From Ancylobacter lacus (GTDB lineage Bacteria > Pseudomonadota > Alphaproteobacteria > Rhizobiales > Xanthobacteraceae): DNA of 64,000 nt. The DNA lies in assembly GCF_018390635.1 (NCBI RefSeq), contig NZ_JAHBGE010000057.1:62001-126000 (forward strand), in the 5' to 3' direction. Of the stretch, positions 63,581 through 64,000 are shown piece by piece; position 1 is the first letter of the stretch, and the number at the start of each line of letters is the position of its first letter. The notes beneath the pieces are model-generated. The model saw only the letters and a program-made list of their open reading frames with translations. It was not told the origin of the DNA and ran no database searches. Position numbers and translations under genes: made by a program.

Positions 63581-64000
63581 TCACACCGGGCGCCGCCATC
63601 CGAAGCGCTCGCTGCGGCTCATGGTGATGCCGCGGGTCTCCAGCCAGCGGACGACGACATGCACCAGCACCATCAGCGCGGCGAGCCACGCCAGCTTCTC
63701 AACGGTGAGGCCGCCCGCGACGATGCCCCAGGCGGCATAGACCCGCTCGTCACCACCCGGCAGATACACCGCCAGGGTCGGCAGCAGGACCTCGTTGAGC
63801 GCGATGGCGAGGCCGACGACGCGCACCCAGTGGCGCGCCACGCGATAAGCCGGGTATCGCGCCGCCCGGCTCTCCGGGTACAGCGCGACGAGATAGATCG
63901 GGATGCAGATCAGCACCGAGATGACCAGGTTGTTCAGGCCTTCGTCGGTATAGAGGTCCACGCCGAGATAGAGAGAAACCGCGTAGGCGATGACGGCGGT
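63581..64000 (-). CDS. Membrane protein, 5' end beyond the window
   Basis: The frame is open to the right edge. The GTG at 63961 is probably internal, because the 13 codons before it encode a continuing hydrophobic segment (TAVIAYAVSLYLG). About four helices are visible, with a basic loop YPESRAARYPAYRVARHWVR and a C-terminus MSRSERFGWRRPV. No family is recognised. Confidence 0.6.
   Translation of the reverse strand, partial: TAVIAYAVSLYLGVDLYTDEGLNNLVISVLICIPIYLVALYPESRAARYPAYRVARHWVRVVGLAIALNEVLLPTLAVYLPGGDERVYAAWGIVAGGLTVEKLAWLAALMVLVHVVVRWLETRGITMSRSERFGWRRPV

Overview
The window is high-GC throughout, with short intergenic gaps and many ATGA, GTGA and TGATG gene overlaps. It carries typical alphaproteobacterial genes: the ChvE-type sugar permease gguB, the Entner-Doudoroff genes kdgK and eda, and purA followed by a large Pro-rich anchored protein. 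I read it as a chromosomal segment of a Hyphomicrobiales bacterium, possibly Xanthobacteraceae (Ancylobacter/Starkeya/Xanthobacter-like). The family is inferred from gene content only. I saw no rRNA, tRNA, CRISPR array, insertion sequence or phage genes.

Left part (1-29 kb). This holds the end of a gguAB sugar ABC transporter and a patatin/GntP/UPF0114 operon. An RND efflux pair follows, then an operon of alkaline phosphatase, a DUF3299 protein and an ABC exporter. Next are a TetR regulator with a DUF3313 lipoprotein, and a GntR-controlled ABC importer with a fumarylpyruvate-hydrolase-like enzyme. The importer's ATPase gene is frameshifted by an exact 20-bp tandem duplication. Housekeeping and miscellaneous genes follow: radC, map, a double GNAT, an aminotransferase, kdgK, a CDF transporter, a lytic transglycosylase and a NUDIX hydrolase.

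Central part (29.3-50.2 kb). This is an oxalate/glyoxylate island: two OxlT-type oxalate:formate antiporters, two paralogous GntR/FCD regulators, oxc, two diverged frc paralogs flanking a single-PAS protein, and an IclR regulator divergent from gcl-hyi-glxR. It ends with a panE2-like gene (oxalyl-CoA reductase candidate), a FAH-family enzyme and sucCD. Together these would import oxalate, activate it to oxalyl-CoA, and then follow one of two routes. Oxc and Frc would make formyl-CoA and formate for energy. The reductase would make glyoxylate, which Gcl and GlxR convert to glycerate for biomass. An 8-mer, GTATGCCA, recurs upstream of oxlT-1, oxlT-2, gntR-2 and panE2. Related GGTAT/ATACC palindromes lie upstream of gntR-1, gntR-2 and an unannotated 42-codon membrane ORF. 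This looks like an oxalate regulon.

Right part (50.3-64 kb). This holds a Pro-rich single-span protein with purA, a double-VOC protein, a protein with seven exact-length 47-residue TPR-like repeats, an EamA exporter, a GNAT and a two-TM channel-like protein. PuuE-type allantoinase, eda, an Ivy-domain lysozyme-inhibitor-like protein and a membrane protein cut by the window edge complete it.
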